31,454 nucleotides of DNA, from NCBI GenBank assembly GCA_005788065.1, contig SXZD01000200.1:1-31454 (forward strand), in the 5' to 3' direction. Position numbers and translations under genes: made by a program. This document shows, one piece after another, positions 16,971 through 25,210 of the stretch (its first letter is position 1; each line of letters opens with the position of its first letter). The notes below the pieces were generated by a model. That model did no database searches. It had not been told where the DNA came from and was given only the letters and a program-made list of their open reading frames with translations. Origin of the DNA: Burkholderiales bacterium (lineage in GTDB: Bacteria; Pseudomonadota; Gammaproteobacteria; Burkholderiales; Burkholderiaceae_B).

Positions 16971-17749
16971 GCTGGCAGCGTGTCGAGTTTGATGCCAAAC
17001 AGGCGCGCAAAATTGGCGCTGGTGATGGCGCCCAACTCTTCCACGCTCATGGCACGCTCCTGAGCGATACGCGCTGCCACATGCGGCACGAAGGAAGGCT
17101 CATTGGTCTTTCCCCGCATGGGAACCGGCGCCAGATACGGTGAGTCGGTCTCGATCAGGATGCGGTCAAGCGGCATCTGTCGTGCAACCTCCCTCAGAGA
17201 CTCCGCATTTTTGAATGTGACGATGCCGGAGAACGACACGTAAAACCCCATCTCCATACCGGCCTTGGCGACATCCCAGGTTTCGGTAAAGCAGTGCAGA
17301 ACGCCCCCCACCCGTTGGGCGCCCTCTTCTTTCAGGATGCGGATGGTGTCTTCCGATGCGCTGCGCGTGTGAACGATCAGTGGTTTGCCAACAGCCACCG
17401 CCGCGCGGATGTGTGTACGGAATCGTTCGCGCTGCCATTCCAGATCACCCTGCAGCCGGAAATAATCCAGGCCGGTCTCGCCGATGCCAATCACCTTGGG
17501 CAATGCGGCATTCTCGCAAAGCCACTGCATGTCCGGCTCCAGTGTGTCCTCATAGTCGGGGTGAACGCCGACAGTGGCAAACAGGTTGTCGTGTGTCTGC
17601 GCAAGACGCAGTACGTCCGGAAACTCGGTGCGCGTCACGGAAATGCACAGGGCGTGGGTGACCTGGGCTGCTTTCATGCGGGCGAGGATATCGTCAGTCT
17701 GTTGCGACAGGCCGTCGAAGTCGAGATGGCAATGGGAATCGATGAACAC
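16967..17749 (-). CDS. ycfH: TatD-family metal-dependent hydrolase/deoxyribonuclease (YcfH type)
   Basis: 260 aa from GTG 17749, which shares one base with the pilZ stop. The TIM-barrel metal site is intact: DSHCHLD (4-10, His6 and His8), IGETGLDYF (89-97, Glu91), IVHTR (His127), LHCFT (His152) and IETDSPYLAP (199-208, Asp202). The family has metal-dependent 3'-5' exonuclease or phosphoesterase activity. The position after holB matches E. coli ycfH rather than tatD itself, and the length is normal. Confidence 0.93.
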   Translation of the reverse strand: MFIDSHCHLDFDGLSQQTDDILARMKAAQVTHALCISVTRTEFPDVLRLAQTHDNLFATVGVHPDYEDTLEPDMQWLCENAALPKVIGIGETGLDYFRLQGDLEWQRERFRTHIRAAVAVGKPLIVHTRSASEDTIRILKEEGAQRVGGVLHCFTETWDVAKAGMEMGFYVSFSGIVTFKNAESLREVARQMPLDRILIETDSPYLAPVPMRGKTNEPSFVPHVAARIAQERAMSVEELGAITSANFARLFGIKLDTLPA

Positions 17750-18093
17750 TACAGCGTGGAGGTTTTTTTCAGTGAGACCTGAATGTTACCAAGACTGTCG
17801 GTAATCTGCGAAACCAGCTTGCGGCTGATGTCGTCATCGCCGAACTGGATGCCCACACCCGTCTGCGCGCCCGGTTCGGGGCTGGCCGGGGAAACCCATA
17901 CAACCGTCCCGGTGATGGCATGGCGTTGTTGCAGGGCGTCCAGCGACACCAGAACAAAGGCGGAGTCGCCGATGGTGGGCCGCGCCTGCGTAGGCACGAA
18001 CAATGCGCCGTTGCGGATGAAGGGCATCCAGGCCTGCGCAAGCGACAGTGTGTCGCGGAAACTGACAGTCAGACGCAAAGCGGGTGTGTTCAT
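17749..18093 (-). CDS. pilZ: PilZ-domain protein, type IV pilus biogenesis
   Basis: 114 aa; ATG 18093 overlaps the holB stop (ATGA). It is a single PilZ fold, including GALFVPT, the VVWVSP strand and the closing GVGIQF. The usual RxxxR and D/NxSxxG c-di-GMP motifs are not visible, as in the PilZ type that supports type IV pili without binding the nucleotide. The holB-pilZ-tatD order is common in beta- and gammaproteobacteria and supports the call. Confidence 0.9.
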   Translation of the reverse strand: MNTPALRLTVSFRDTLSLAQAWMPFIRNGALFVPTQARPTIGDSAFVLVSLDALQQRHAITGTVVWVSPASPEPGAQTGVGIQFGDDDISRKLVSQITDSLGNIQVSLKKTSTL

Positions 18094-19208
18094 GCAGTTT
18101 TCCTTTTCAGGGCGGCAAACCAGTCCTGCAGCAAGTCATCCAACTGCATGCGTACATTCAGCGGATGTTCCGCATGCGGCATGAAGTCCAGGCAGGTTTT
18201 GAGCAACCGGTGCAATGCGGATTGCTGCGCAGGGCTGTTGCGCAGGGTGGCAGCCTGTTGCATCAACGCGTCGTTGAAGTGCAACAGATGCTTTACGCCA
18301 GCGCCCTGAGCTGCCCGCAGCAGTTCCGATCCGGTCAGCAATACCAGTTGCAGCACCACGCCCAAGCCCAGTTTATCGAATGCGGCGGGCCGCTCCGTGG
18401 GGGCGCTGCTGTTTCTGTCCAGCAACCATGCGATGAAGTTGTTGCGGTTGTGCAGTGAATCGCCGGCACTGTCCGCATCTGCGGCCAATGCGAGTGCTTT
18501 CAGGGGGGCGCCGGTGGACAGACCCAGCGCAATGTCCGGCTCGGCAACACCCTGCGCGACAAGCCATGCGCGCGCCTGTTTGATATCGGCTCCGGGGCAC
18601 TCCTGCACCCTTACCCGTGAACGCACGGTGGGTAGCAACTTGCCCGCGTGGGCGCTCACCAGAATGAAATGCAGTCCCTGCCCCGGTTCCTCGAGTGTCT
18701 TGAGCAACGCGTTGGATGCCTCGGTGGTCATCTCATCGGCCGGCCAGATCAGGACAACGCGGCGTCCGGCCCGGTGTGCGCTGAGGGTTGTCAGCCGCTC
18801 CAGTTTGCGGATATCGACGATGCGGATGTCACGCGAGACCTTCTGCTCACGGTCGCCGCCAGAGGATGTAGCCGCAGAGTCACCGCTGCCTGCGCCATCC
18901 CCTCCGCCATCGCTGCCTTCGGTTCTCAACCTGACAAAGTCGTCCCAATGCTGTTCGGTGACAATTTCAACAAAGTCAGGGTGCTGGTTGGCACGAAACA
19001 GCAGACAACCGGCGCATTGTCCACAGGGTTGTCCATCGGCATGCGGCTGCTCGCACAGCAGTGCCTGCGATAACCGGCGCGCCAGATGGCGCTTGCCATG
19101 ACCTCCCGGTCCGCTGAGCAAGAGACCTCCGTTTTTACTGCTCTGGCTCATCAGGGCCGGCCACAGCGACGCGTGCCAAGGTAGCAGGCTGTCGTGCAGA
19201 AAGCTCAT
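18090..19208 (-). CDS. holB: DNA polymerase III delta' subunit
   Basis: 372 aa from ATG 19208, which overlaps the tmk stop (ATGA); an in-frame start 12 bp upstream is less likely. This clamp-loader subunit helps load the beta clamp on DNA. It has a P-loop-like GPGGHGKR (33-40), with Arg where Ser/Thr is usual, as expected for a non-hydrolysing delta' subunit. A zinc-finger CGQCAGC and the segment LLKTLEEPGQGLHFIL also fit. Odd feature: a Gly/Ser/Asp-rich stretch of about 25 residues (around 101-126) interrupts the domain after the zinc region. The C-terminal collar domain is present. Confidence 0.93.
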   Translation of the reverse strand: MSFLHDSLLPWHASLWPALMSQSSKNGGLLLSGPGGHGKRHLARRLSQALLCEQPHADGQPCGQCAGCLLFRANQHPDFVEIVTEQHWDDFVRLRTEGSDGGGDGAGSGDSAATSSGGDREQKVSRDIRIVDIRKLERLTTLSAHRAGRRVVLIWPADEMTTEASNALLKTLEEPGQGLHFILVSAHAGKLLPTVRSRVRVQECPGADIKQARAWLVAQGVAEPDIALGLSTGAPLKALALAADADSAGDSLHNRNNFIAWLLDRNSSAPTERPAAFDKLGLGVVLQLVLLTGSELLRAAQGAGVKHLLHFNDALMQQAATLRNSPAQQSALHRLLKTCLDFMPHAEHPLNVRMQLDDLLQDWFAALKRKTA

Positions 19209-19837
19209 GCCACCCCCCACTGCCGCAGACGGCGGCTCATCACATCATTGACCTGCTGTGCCACAGCCTCAATGCCCTGCGACGCATCGATGGTTTCGAA
19301 CCGCGCGGGCGACTCTTCCCGTCTGCGCCAGTAACCCTGTCGCACCCGTTCATGAAAATCCAGCGCTTCTTTCTCGAAACGGTCTTCTGGCGCGCGTCGA
19401 GATGTGCGCTCGACAGCCGTTGAGGCCGGCAGGTCAAACAGCAGCGTCAGGTCGGGTGCAAAATCGCCGAGAACCCAGTTCTCCAGCGATCGCATGCGCT
19501 GCCAGTCAATGCCACGGGCGCTGGCCTGATACGCAAAGCTGGCATCTGCGAAACGGTCGGACAGCACCCACTGCCCTGCTGCCAGTGCGGGCTGGATGCG
19601 CGATGCGACATGTTCCCGGCGGGCTGCAAACATTAGTAGCGCCTCAGTTTCAATATCCATCGATTCGTTGAGCAGCAATTCGCGCAGCTTCTCTCCCAGT
19701 GGGGTGCCGCCCGGTTCGCGCGTAATCAGTACCGTCTGCCCCGAGGCTTCCAGTATGCGGGCGACCGTCATGACGTGGCTGGATTTACCGGCTCCATCCA
19801 TGCCTTCCAGCGTAACGAATCTGCCTGGCTGCCTCAC
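19205..19837 (-). CDS. tmk: Thymidylate kinase
   Basis: 210 aa, the normal size. It phosphorylates dTMP to dTDP. The N-terminus has P-loop EGMDGAGKSS (11-20), REPGGTPLGE (40-49), the SDRFADASFAYQ motif (93-104) and an arginine-rich LID, RTSRRAPEDRFE. It begins 2 bp after the mltG stop and overlaps holB by 4 bp, the conserved mltG-tmk-holB order. Confidence 0.97.
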   Translation of the reverse strand: MRQPGRFVTLEGMDGAGKSSHVMTVARILEASGQTVLITREPGGTPLGEKLRELLLNESMDIETEALLMFAARREHVASRIQPALAAGQWVLSDRFADASFAYQASARGIDWQRMRSLENWVLGDFAPDLTLLFDLPASTAVERTSRRAPEDRFEKEALDFHERVRQGYWRRREESPARFETIDASQGIEAVAQQVNDVMSRRLRQWGVA

Positions 19838-19839
19838 GC

Positions 19840-20901
19840 CTACTGGCCCTTTCTGTGCTTGCGGATAAATCGGTCAACCGCCCGGTTATGCTCGTCCAGG
19901 CTGCTGGAAAAATGACTGCTGCCATCGCCCCGCGCCACAAAATACAGATAGGGCGTGCTGGCCGGTTGCACCGCCGCCTTCAGCGATTCTCGACCGGGCA
20001 ATGCAATGGGTGTGGGAGGCAGACCATTGCGAGTATACGTGTTGTAGGGGGTATCCGCTTTCAGGTCGCTCTTGCGAAGATCGCCGTCGAAAGCCACTCC
20101 CAGACCGTAGATCACGGATGGGTCGGTCTGCAGCATCATGCCTCGGCGCAGGCGGTTGGCAAATACGCTGCTGATGTGGGCACGGTCTGCAGCCAGCCCG
20201 GTCTCCTTTTCGATGAGGGATGCCATGATCAGCGCTTCATAGGGCGATTTGAGCGGCACATCCGGCTGGCGCTGTTGCCAGATCGCTTCCAGCTCTTTTT
20301 CCATGCGAATTCTGGCCATGCGGTAGACCGCCAGATCGTCGCTATTGTGGGCAAACACATAGGTGTCCGGAAAGAACAAGCCCTCCGGGTGGCGACCTGT
20401 CAGCCCGAGCGCTGCCATCAGTTCAGCTTCGCTCATCCCCTTGGTGCCATGTCGCAGGCTGGGGTGGCTGTCAACAGCATCGCGCAGGCGACGGAAAGAC
20501 CATCCCTCAATGATGGCCAGTTCGCTGTAGCGCACATCCCCACGACTGAGCAGCTTGACCAGTCCCCACACCGACAGCGTGGAGGGCACTTCAAAGCTGC
20601 CCGCTTTCAGGCGGTTGGCCACCCCATTGAACTGGGCGGTCCATGCAAACAGACGTGGATTGAGCTCAATGCCCTGTGCCTTCAGATCTTCGCCGACGGC
20701 CATTGCACTCGGTTTGGGTGACACATGGATCATTTCGATGTCGTCGGATACGCTGACCGGACCAAACACAGCCCAGACCATGGCCAGCGCAGAAAAGCCA
20801 AGTGCCAGCAAACCCAGCAGCAGCCAGCGCGGCATGGCCCGGGTTCGAACAGGTCGTCGGCCGGGTCTCTGCAGGGGCAGTACCTTGGGTTTTGCGCTCA
20901 C
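19840..20901 (-). CDS. mltG: Endolytic murein transglycosylase
   Basis: 353 aa from GTG 20901 with GGAGA at proper distance. It cleaves nascent peptidoglycan strands at the inner membrane and so ends their growth. A basic N-terminus precedes one membrane helix (about 26-47). The YceG domain follows, with the catalytic segment ASLIEKETG (Glu231 by position), NRLRRGMMLQTDPSVIYG and the late TYTRNGLPPTPIALPG motif. First gene of a - strand operon, divergent from ygfZ across 147 bp. Confidence 0.96.
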   Translation of the reverse strand: MSAKPKVLPLQRPGRRPVRTRAMPRWLLLGLLALGFSALAMVWAVFGPVSVSDDIEMIHVSPKPSAMAVGEDLKAQGIELNPRLFAWTAQFNGVANRLKAGSFEVPSTLSVWGLVKLLSRGDVRYSELAIIEGWSFRRLRDAVDSHPSLRHGTKGMSEAELMAALGLTGRHPEGLFFPDTYVFAHNSDDLAVYRMARIRMEKELEAIWQQRQPDVPLKSPYEALIMASLIEKETGLAADRAHISSVFANRLRRGMMLQTDPSVIYGLGVAFDGDLRKSDLKADTPYNTYTRNGLPPTPIALPGRESLKAAVQPASTPYLYFVARGDGSSHFSSSLDEHNRAVDRFIRKHRKGQ

Positions 20902-21048
20902 GGTGTCTCCATCTGGCCTGTCGGTGTGCCGAGAACCGGCAACGCAAAAGGCGGTGATTCATTAGAATGGGGGTAAGTCCCTGTCGCAACGTTTCTGGCA
21001 ACAGGTGTACGTTTTTGATGATTTTACTGCTCAGGTGGGTTGTTACGC

Positions 21049-22017
21049 ATGCAGATGGAAATACTGTCACATTGGGGCGTCATTGAAGCCATAGGCGAAG
21101 ACGCTGCTACCTTTCTCCAAAGCCAGCTGACACAGGATGTGGCCAGCCTCTCACCCCAACGCGCTACGCTGGCTGCGTATTGCACGGCCAAAGGGCGGAT
21201 GCTGGGGCAATTTGTCATCATCCGCGATGCGGGACGCTATCTGTTGCTGACGCACAGGGACATGGCCGATGCTTTGGTCAAGCGGCTGGGCATGTTTGTG
21301 CTGCGCTCCAAATGCAAACTGCGCAATGCCAGTGCCGAGTTTCAAGTGGCAGGCTGCCGGGGTGAATTGCCGAAAGCGCTGCAAGATGCTGTGGCCGCCG
21401 CTCAGGTATCCGTGCCCCTGTCACCGTGGGGCTGCGTCAAAACGGACGGCGCTTTCGTGGTGGGCTGGCCCGGCATGCCCGGTGTACCCCGGCATCTGAT
21501 CCTGCTGTCTCAAGGCGAGGCGTCGGCCTCACCCGGTGTTGCGGTGGATGGATTGAATCTGGAGTCTGGTGCCGGAGGCGATTTCTGGCAGCGGGATGAC
21601 ATACTCTGCGGCATTCCGTTTCTGGAACCGGTCAATCTGGAGGCTTTCGTGCCACAGATGCTCAATCTCGATGTGATTGGCGGGGTGAGCTTCTCGAAGG
21701 GATGCTACCCAGGCCAGGAAGTCGTGGCGCGTTCCCACTATCTGGGCAAAATGAAACGCCGCATGCAAATCGGTCAGACAGCGGCTACCGTGCTGCCGGG
21801 GGCAGACGTGTTTTCCTCCAGTCGTCCCTCCGAGCCGGCTGGACGGGTGGTCAATGTAGCCCAGAGTGGCGACGGCTCGTCTGTTCTATTGTTTGAGATA
21901 TCCAGTGACGACTTGCAGGGTTCAAGCCTGCACGTGCAATCGCACGATGGCCCTGCCCTGCAACTCAAACCGCTGCCCTACGATATGCCGGTACCCAACA
22001 CGCCGCCCGGACGTTAA
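21049..22017 (+). CDS. ygfZ: Folate-binding YgfZ-type Fe-S cluster/tRNA modification protein
   Basis: 322 aa from ATG 21049, with AGGTGGG about nine bases upstream; the frame extends three codons further to a TTG. Family proteins resemble the aminomethyltransferase GcvT, bind folate and support maturation or repair of Fe-S enzymes such as MiaB. The diagnostic motif KGCYPGQE (217-224, Cys219) is present, as are the N-terminal FLQSQLTQDV and the YCTAKGRMLG segment. Confidence 0.95.
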   Translation: MQMEILSHWGVIEAIGEDAATFLQSQLTQDVASLSPQRATLAAYCTAKGRMLGQFVIIRDAGRYLLLTHRDMADALVKRLGMFVLRSKCKLRNASAEFQVAGCRGELPKALQDAVAAAQVSVPLSPWGCVKTDGAFVVGWPGMPGVPRHLILLSQGEASASPGVAVDGLNLESGAGGDFWQRDDILCGIPFLEPVNLEAFVPQMLNLDVIGGVSFSKGCYPGQEVVARSHYLGKMKRRMQIGQTAATVLPGADVFSSSRPSEPAGRVVNVAQSGDGSSVLLFEISSDDLQGSSLHVQSHDGPALQLKPLPYDMPVPNTPPGR

Positions 22018-22023
22018 GCAGAC

Positions 22024-22329
22024 ATGGAGTGGCTCTACGTCTATTACCGGCTGCCGCAGGCGAACCTGCAGGCGGTGTGCGCCCAGGCTGCCGCGCTGTT
22101 TGAACGGGTGCACCAGATGCGACCCGTGATTTCGCCATCGCTGCTGCGTCGCCCTGAACTGCGCGACGGTGATATCACTTTCATGGAAGTCTACGGGCCA
22201 TTGCCGGCCGGTTCCCTCACCAGTCTGACAGAACAGATTGCCGACCTATTGCCTCAGTTTCCGCTTCTGCATGGGGCGTCGCGTCACACGGAACAATTCA
22301 CCGAGTTGTCTGTTGCGCCATGTGCCTGA
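22024..22329 (+). CDS. DUF4936-type small protein
   Basis: 101 aa, starting 6 bp after the ygfZ stop and overlapping the next gene by 10 bp, so translationally linked. The start MEWLYVYYRLP, a central LLRRPELRDGDITFMEVYG and a C-terminal SRHTEQFTEL fit the small betaproteobacterial DUF4936 family that often follows ygfZ. There is no signal peptide or catalytic motif. The pattern resembles a small ferredoxin-like alpha/beta barrel. Function unknown. Confidence 0.75.
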   Translation: MEWLYVYYRLPQANLQAVCAQAAALFERVHQMRPVISPSLLRRPELRDGDITFMEVYGPLPAGSLTSLTEQIADLLPQFPLLHGASRHTEQFTELSVAPCA

Positions 22330-23165
22330 TTGCATTTGCCCTGAACGCCCACCCCCAGTGGCCACTGCTCCTGCTGGCCAACCGGGACGAGTTTCATGAC
22401 CGGACTGCACTGCCCAGCCAGTGGTGGCATGCGGAAACACGGCTGGAGGGTGGGCAGTCCACGCGGCATCCGCCGGTGTTCGGAGGTCGTGACCTCAAAG
22501 CCGGTGGCAGCTGGATGGCCATCAGTCCCATGCGCAGACTGACAGCGTTGACCAATATCCGTCAGCCGCTGGCGCCCGCCGGAGAAAGATCACGTGGCGA
22601 ACTGGTGCTCGGAGCTCTCAATGTGGCGGATCTGGCGCATCTGGACCTCTCTCCGTATGCCAGCTTCAATCTGCTGCATGCCAGTCCGGTTGACATCGGG
22701 ATGCCGGGCGGCAGATGGCAAATGCAATATGCCAACTCGATGGGTGAGCTCACGCAGTTGCCTGACGGGGTTCATGGTCTGTCCAATGCCGTGCTCAACA
22801 CCCCGTGGCCCAAGACACGCCAACTGTCGCAGAAGCTGACAGGTCTGCTGCACAAGACCCGCGATTCCGCATCGGTCAACCATGCTGCGTATCTGAGCGG
22901 CAGTATTGACGATTTTTTCAGTAACGCCTTCCAACTGCTCGAAGACCGCAGCACGTGGCCGGATGACGCTCTTCCTTCCACGGGCGTGCCGTTGGAGTGG
23001 GAGCGCATGCTCTCGGCCACCTGCATCGTGTCGCCCGCTTATGGCACGCGTTGCAGCACGGTGGTGGCGGTGGATGCAGGTGGTCAGGTGCACTGGCAAG
23101 AGCGCACCCGTGACATCGCAGGGCAGGTGGTCGGTGAAGTCCGCACGGTGCTGTTTGGTAATTGA
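22320..23165 (+). CDS. NRDE (TANGO2) family protein
   Basis: 281 aa. It starts MCLIAFALN, with Cys2 able to act as an Ntn-type nucleophile, followed by the name-giving NRDE at 21-24. The segments FGGRDLKAGGSWMA and LTNIRQP, and a C-terminal YGTRCSTVVAVD, complete the family pattern. The homologue in animals is linked to heme and lipid metabolism; the bacterial role is unclear. It overlaps the DUF4936-type gene by 10 bp. Confidence 0.9.
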   Translation: MCLIAFALNAHPQWPLLLLANRDEFHDRTALPSQWWHAETRLEGGQSTRHPPVFGGRDLKAGGSWMAISPMRRLTALTNIRQPLAPAGERSRGELVLGALNVADLAHLDLSPYASFNLLHASPVDIGMPGGRWQMQYANSMGELTQLPDGVHGLSNAVLNTPWPKTRQLSQKLTGLLHKTRDSASVNHAAYLSGSIDDFFSNAFQLLEDRSTWPDDALPSTGVPLEWERMLSATCIVSPAYGTRCSTVVAVDAGGQVHWQERTRDIAGQVVGEVRTVLFGN

Positions 23166-23176
23166 GCAGCAAATGA

Positions 23177-23220
23177 GCGGCAACTGATTGGCAACTGCTT
23201 GGCAACTGCTTGGCAACTGA
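23177..23220 (+). repeat. Tandem 11-bp repeats before yciB
   Basis: TTGGCAACTGC occurs at 23188-23198 and 23199-23209. TTGGCAACTGA follows at 23210-23220, and a diverged copy GCGGCAACTGA stands at 23177-23187. The 11-bp period equals about one DNA turn. The block lies just after the NRDE stop and about 100 bp before yciB. Confidence 0.85.
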
Positions 23221-23321
23221 GCCCCCACGCGCTACCTCACAGGCGGGATACGCCGCGAAACGCTACACTAGCGGCTTGCACATCACGTGCTGCGGACGCC
23301 TGCAGCCTACCTGACCCGTTC

Positions 23322-24008
23322 ATGAAATTTCTGCTTGATCTATTGCCGGTCATCCTGTTTTTTGCCACCTTCAAATGGGGCGGGCAACACAGTGAGGCAC
23401 TGGCCGCCTGGATGACACAGCATGCCGGTCACGTCACGCTGACTGGTAGCATACAGGCATCACAGGCCCCCATATTGGCAGCCACCGCTGTGACCATGCT
23501 GGTCTCGCTGGTGCAGATAGTCTGGCAGCGCATGGCAGGTAAACGGGTGGAGACCATGCAGTGGGTCACGCTGGTGCTCATCGTATCCTTGGGGTCGGCT
23601 ACGCTGTTTTTCAATGACGAACGCTTCATCAAATGGAAACCCACCGCCGTTTATTGGTTGCTGGGTGGAGCGCTGCTTTTCTGGCAACTGGTGCTGCGCA
23701 AAAATGCGCTGCAGGCACTGATGGGCTCACAGCTTAAATTGCCTGATGTCATTTTTGCCCGATTGTCCTACGCATGGGCTGTTTTTTTCCTGCTGATGGG
23801 CGTGATCAACCTTTGGGTTGCGTTTTCGTTTTCAACGGATGTCTGGGTTGACTTCAAATTGTTCGGCACCTTGGGCGCAACCATCGTGTTCGTCATCGCA
23901 CAAAGTTTTTACCTCGCACGCTACATGGAGCCAGTGGCCGAAGCAGGCGATGACACTGACGCCATGGATGGCACAAAAACCGGGAATGTCGATGAAACCC
24001 AGCGCTGA
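23322..24008 (+). CDS. yciB: Inner-membrane septation protein A (YciB/IspZ)
   Basis: 228 aa from ATG 23322; the longer open frame to 23199 runs through the tandem repeats and is not used. MKFLLDLLPVILFFATFKW is the hallmark start. FFNDERFIKWKPT and LLGGALLFWQLVLRKN follow. About five membrane helices are visible. The protein influences cell-envelope synthesis and septation, interacting with elongation and division factors. The C-terminal tail (after about 205) is acidic and longer than in E. coli YciB (179 aa). Confidence 0.95.
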   Translation: MKFLLDLLPVILFFATFKWGGQHSEALAAWMTQHAGHVTLTGSIQASQAPILAATAVTMLVSLVQIVWQRMAGKRVETMQWVTLVLIVSLGSATLFFNDERFIKWKPTAVYWLLGGALLFWQLVLRKNALQALMGSQLKLPDVIFARLSYAWAVFFLLMGVINLWVAFSFSTDVWVDFKLFGTLGATIVFVIAQSFYLARYMEPVAEAGDDTDAMDGTKTGNVDETQR

Positions 24009-24258
24009 TGAATTGAAAAGCCTCTTCATGGGTGCATTTGGCTCCGATGTCACCGTCACCGACGACTCGCACCTGCATGCGGGACATGCGGGCGCGGCCG
24101 GTGGTGGGGGGCATTACACCGTGCACATCATTTCTGAGCGTTTTGCCGGCTTGCGAACGGTACAACGGCACAGACTCGTTTATGATGTCGTCTCCGGATG
24201 GATGCCCCACCGCATCCACGCCTTATCCATTACCGCGAAGCTTCCGCAAGAAAGCTGA
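23992..24258 (+). CDS. BolA-family protein
   Basis: 88 aa from ATG 23992 (ATG 23986 is an alternative), overlapping yciB by 17 bp. The class II KH-like BolA fold is recognisable in DELKSLFMGAF, VTDDSHLHAGH, HYTVHIISERFAGL, QRHRLVYDVV and IHALSITAKLP. BolA proteins pair with monothiol glutaredoxins in Fe-S handling or act as regulators. A short AGAAGGGGH insert precedes the core strand. The yciB-bolA-parvulin order is common in betaproteobacteria. Confidence 0.92.
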   Translation: MKPSADELKSLFMGAFGSDVTVTDDSHLHAGHAGAAGGGGHYTVHIISERFAGLRTVQRHRLVYDVVSGWMPHRIHALSITAKLPQES

Positions 24259-24288
24259 TTTTCATTTTCACAAACCAAGGAAACAGGA

Positions 24289-25068
24289 ATGTCCCGATTC
24301 ACCCTCCGCCTTCTGGCTCTCGTTCTGGGTCTGAGCAGCGCCAGCGTTTTTGCGCAGAACATTGCCATCGTCAATGGCCGCCCCGTGCCCAAGGCCCGTG
24401 CCGATTTCTTCGTGTCCGAACAGGTACAGCAGGGACAATCCGATACGCCTGAATTGCAGCGTATGGTGCGCGAAGAACTCATCAACCGCGAAATCCTTCA
24501 GCAAGAAGCCGAGCGTCGCGGTCTGGGGTCGACTGCCGAGGTCAAGCAGCAGATTGATCTCACCCGTCAGGCCATTCTGTTGCGCGCCTTGCAGCAGGAT
24601 TTCATGAAGACCAACAAGATTTCCGACAAAGACCTGAGCGAAGAGTACAACCGCATCAAAGCCCAGTTCGGTGACAAAGAATACCGTGCCCGCCATATTC
24701 TGGTAGACACTGAAGACAAGGCCAAAAGCCTGATCGACCAGATCAAGAAAGGTGCCAAGTTCGAGGACATGGCCAAGCAGCATTCCAAGGATCCGGGCAG
24801 TGGCGCCAATGGTGGCGATCTTGACTTTGCAGCCCCTGGCAATTTCGTTCCCGAGTTTTCCAAGGCGATGACAGGGTTGCAAAAAGGTCAGATGACCGAT
24901 GCACCCGTGAAGTCGCAGTTTGGCTGGCACATCATCAAGCTGGAAGACATTCGTGAAGCGCAGATTCCGTCACTTGACGAAGTCAAACCTCAGTTGTCGC
25001 AAAGCCTGTTGGGCAAGCGTTGGGCCGACTATCAGAAAGGTCTGAAAGACAAAGCTGTCATCAAGTGA
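24289..25068 (+). CDS. Periplasmic parvulin-type peptidyl-prolyl isomerase
   Basis: 259 aa, ATG 24289 with AAGGAAACAGGA upstream. A cleavable signal peptide (MSRFTLRLLALVLGLSSASVFAQ, cut after about residue 22) precedes a helical N-terminal chaperone part and a rotamase domain at about 130-225. That domain shows RARHILVDTED, KHSKDPGSGANGGDLDF-like features (here KQHSKDPGS) and SQFGWHIIKLED. It would assist folding of envelope proteins. It resembles small SurA/PrsA-like or PpiC-type proteins with one isomerase domain. A strong terminator follows. Confidence 0.92.
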   Translation: MSRFTLRLLALVLGLSSASVFAQNIAIVNGRPVPKARADFFVSEQVQQGQSDTPELQRMVREELINREILQQEAERRGLGSTAEVKQQIDLTRQAILLRALQQDFMKTNKISDKDLSEEYNRIKAQFGDKEYRARHILVDTEDKAKSLIDQIKKGAKFEDMAKQHSKDPGSGANGGDLDFAAPGNFVPEFSKAMTGLQKGQMTDAPVKSQFGWHIIKLEDIREAQIPSLDEVKPQLSQSLLGKRWADYQKGLKDKAVIK

Positions 25069-25120
25069 TGAACAAACGCAGGGGCAGACGGTGTCGCCCT
25101 GCGTAGATGGATTGCCCGGT

Positions 25121-25176
25121 TAAAAAAGGGCCCGGTTTGTTTTCGACTCAATGAAAACGAACCGGGCCGTTTTGCT
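25121..25176. terminator. Bidirectional terminator between the parvulin gene and nagZ
   Basis: GGCCCGGTTTGTTTTC (25129-25144) pairs with GAAAACGAACCGGGCC (25153-25168) with a single mismatch around an 8-nt loop. On the + strand GTTTTG follows; on the - strand the tract TTTTTT (25127-25122) follows. It therefore serves both convergent operons. Confidence 0.92.
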
Positions 25177-25210
25177 TGGGTGTTTCTGTTGATGGATACG
25201 CTGCCGTGCA

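Noticed and set aside
23199..23321. Upstream extension of yciB by 41 codons
   Set aside because: It begins in the 11-bp tandem repeats, and the conserved MKFLLDLLPVI start is at 23322.
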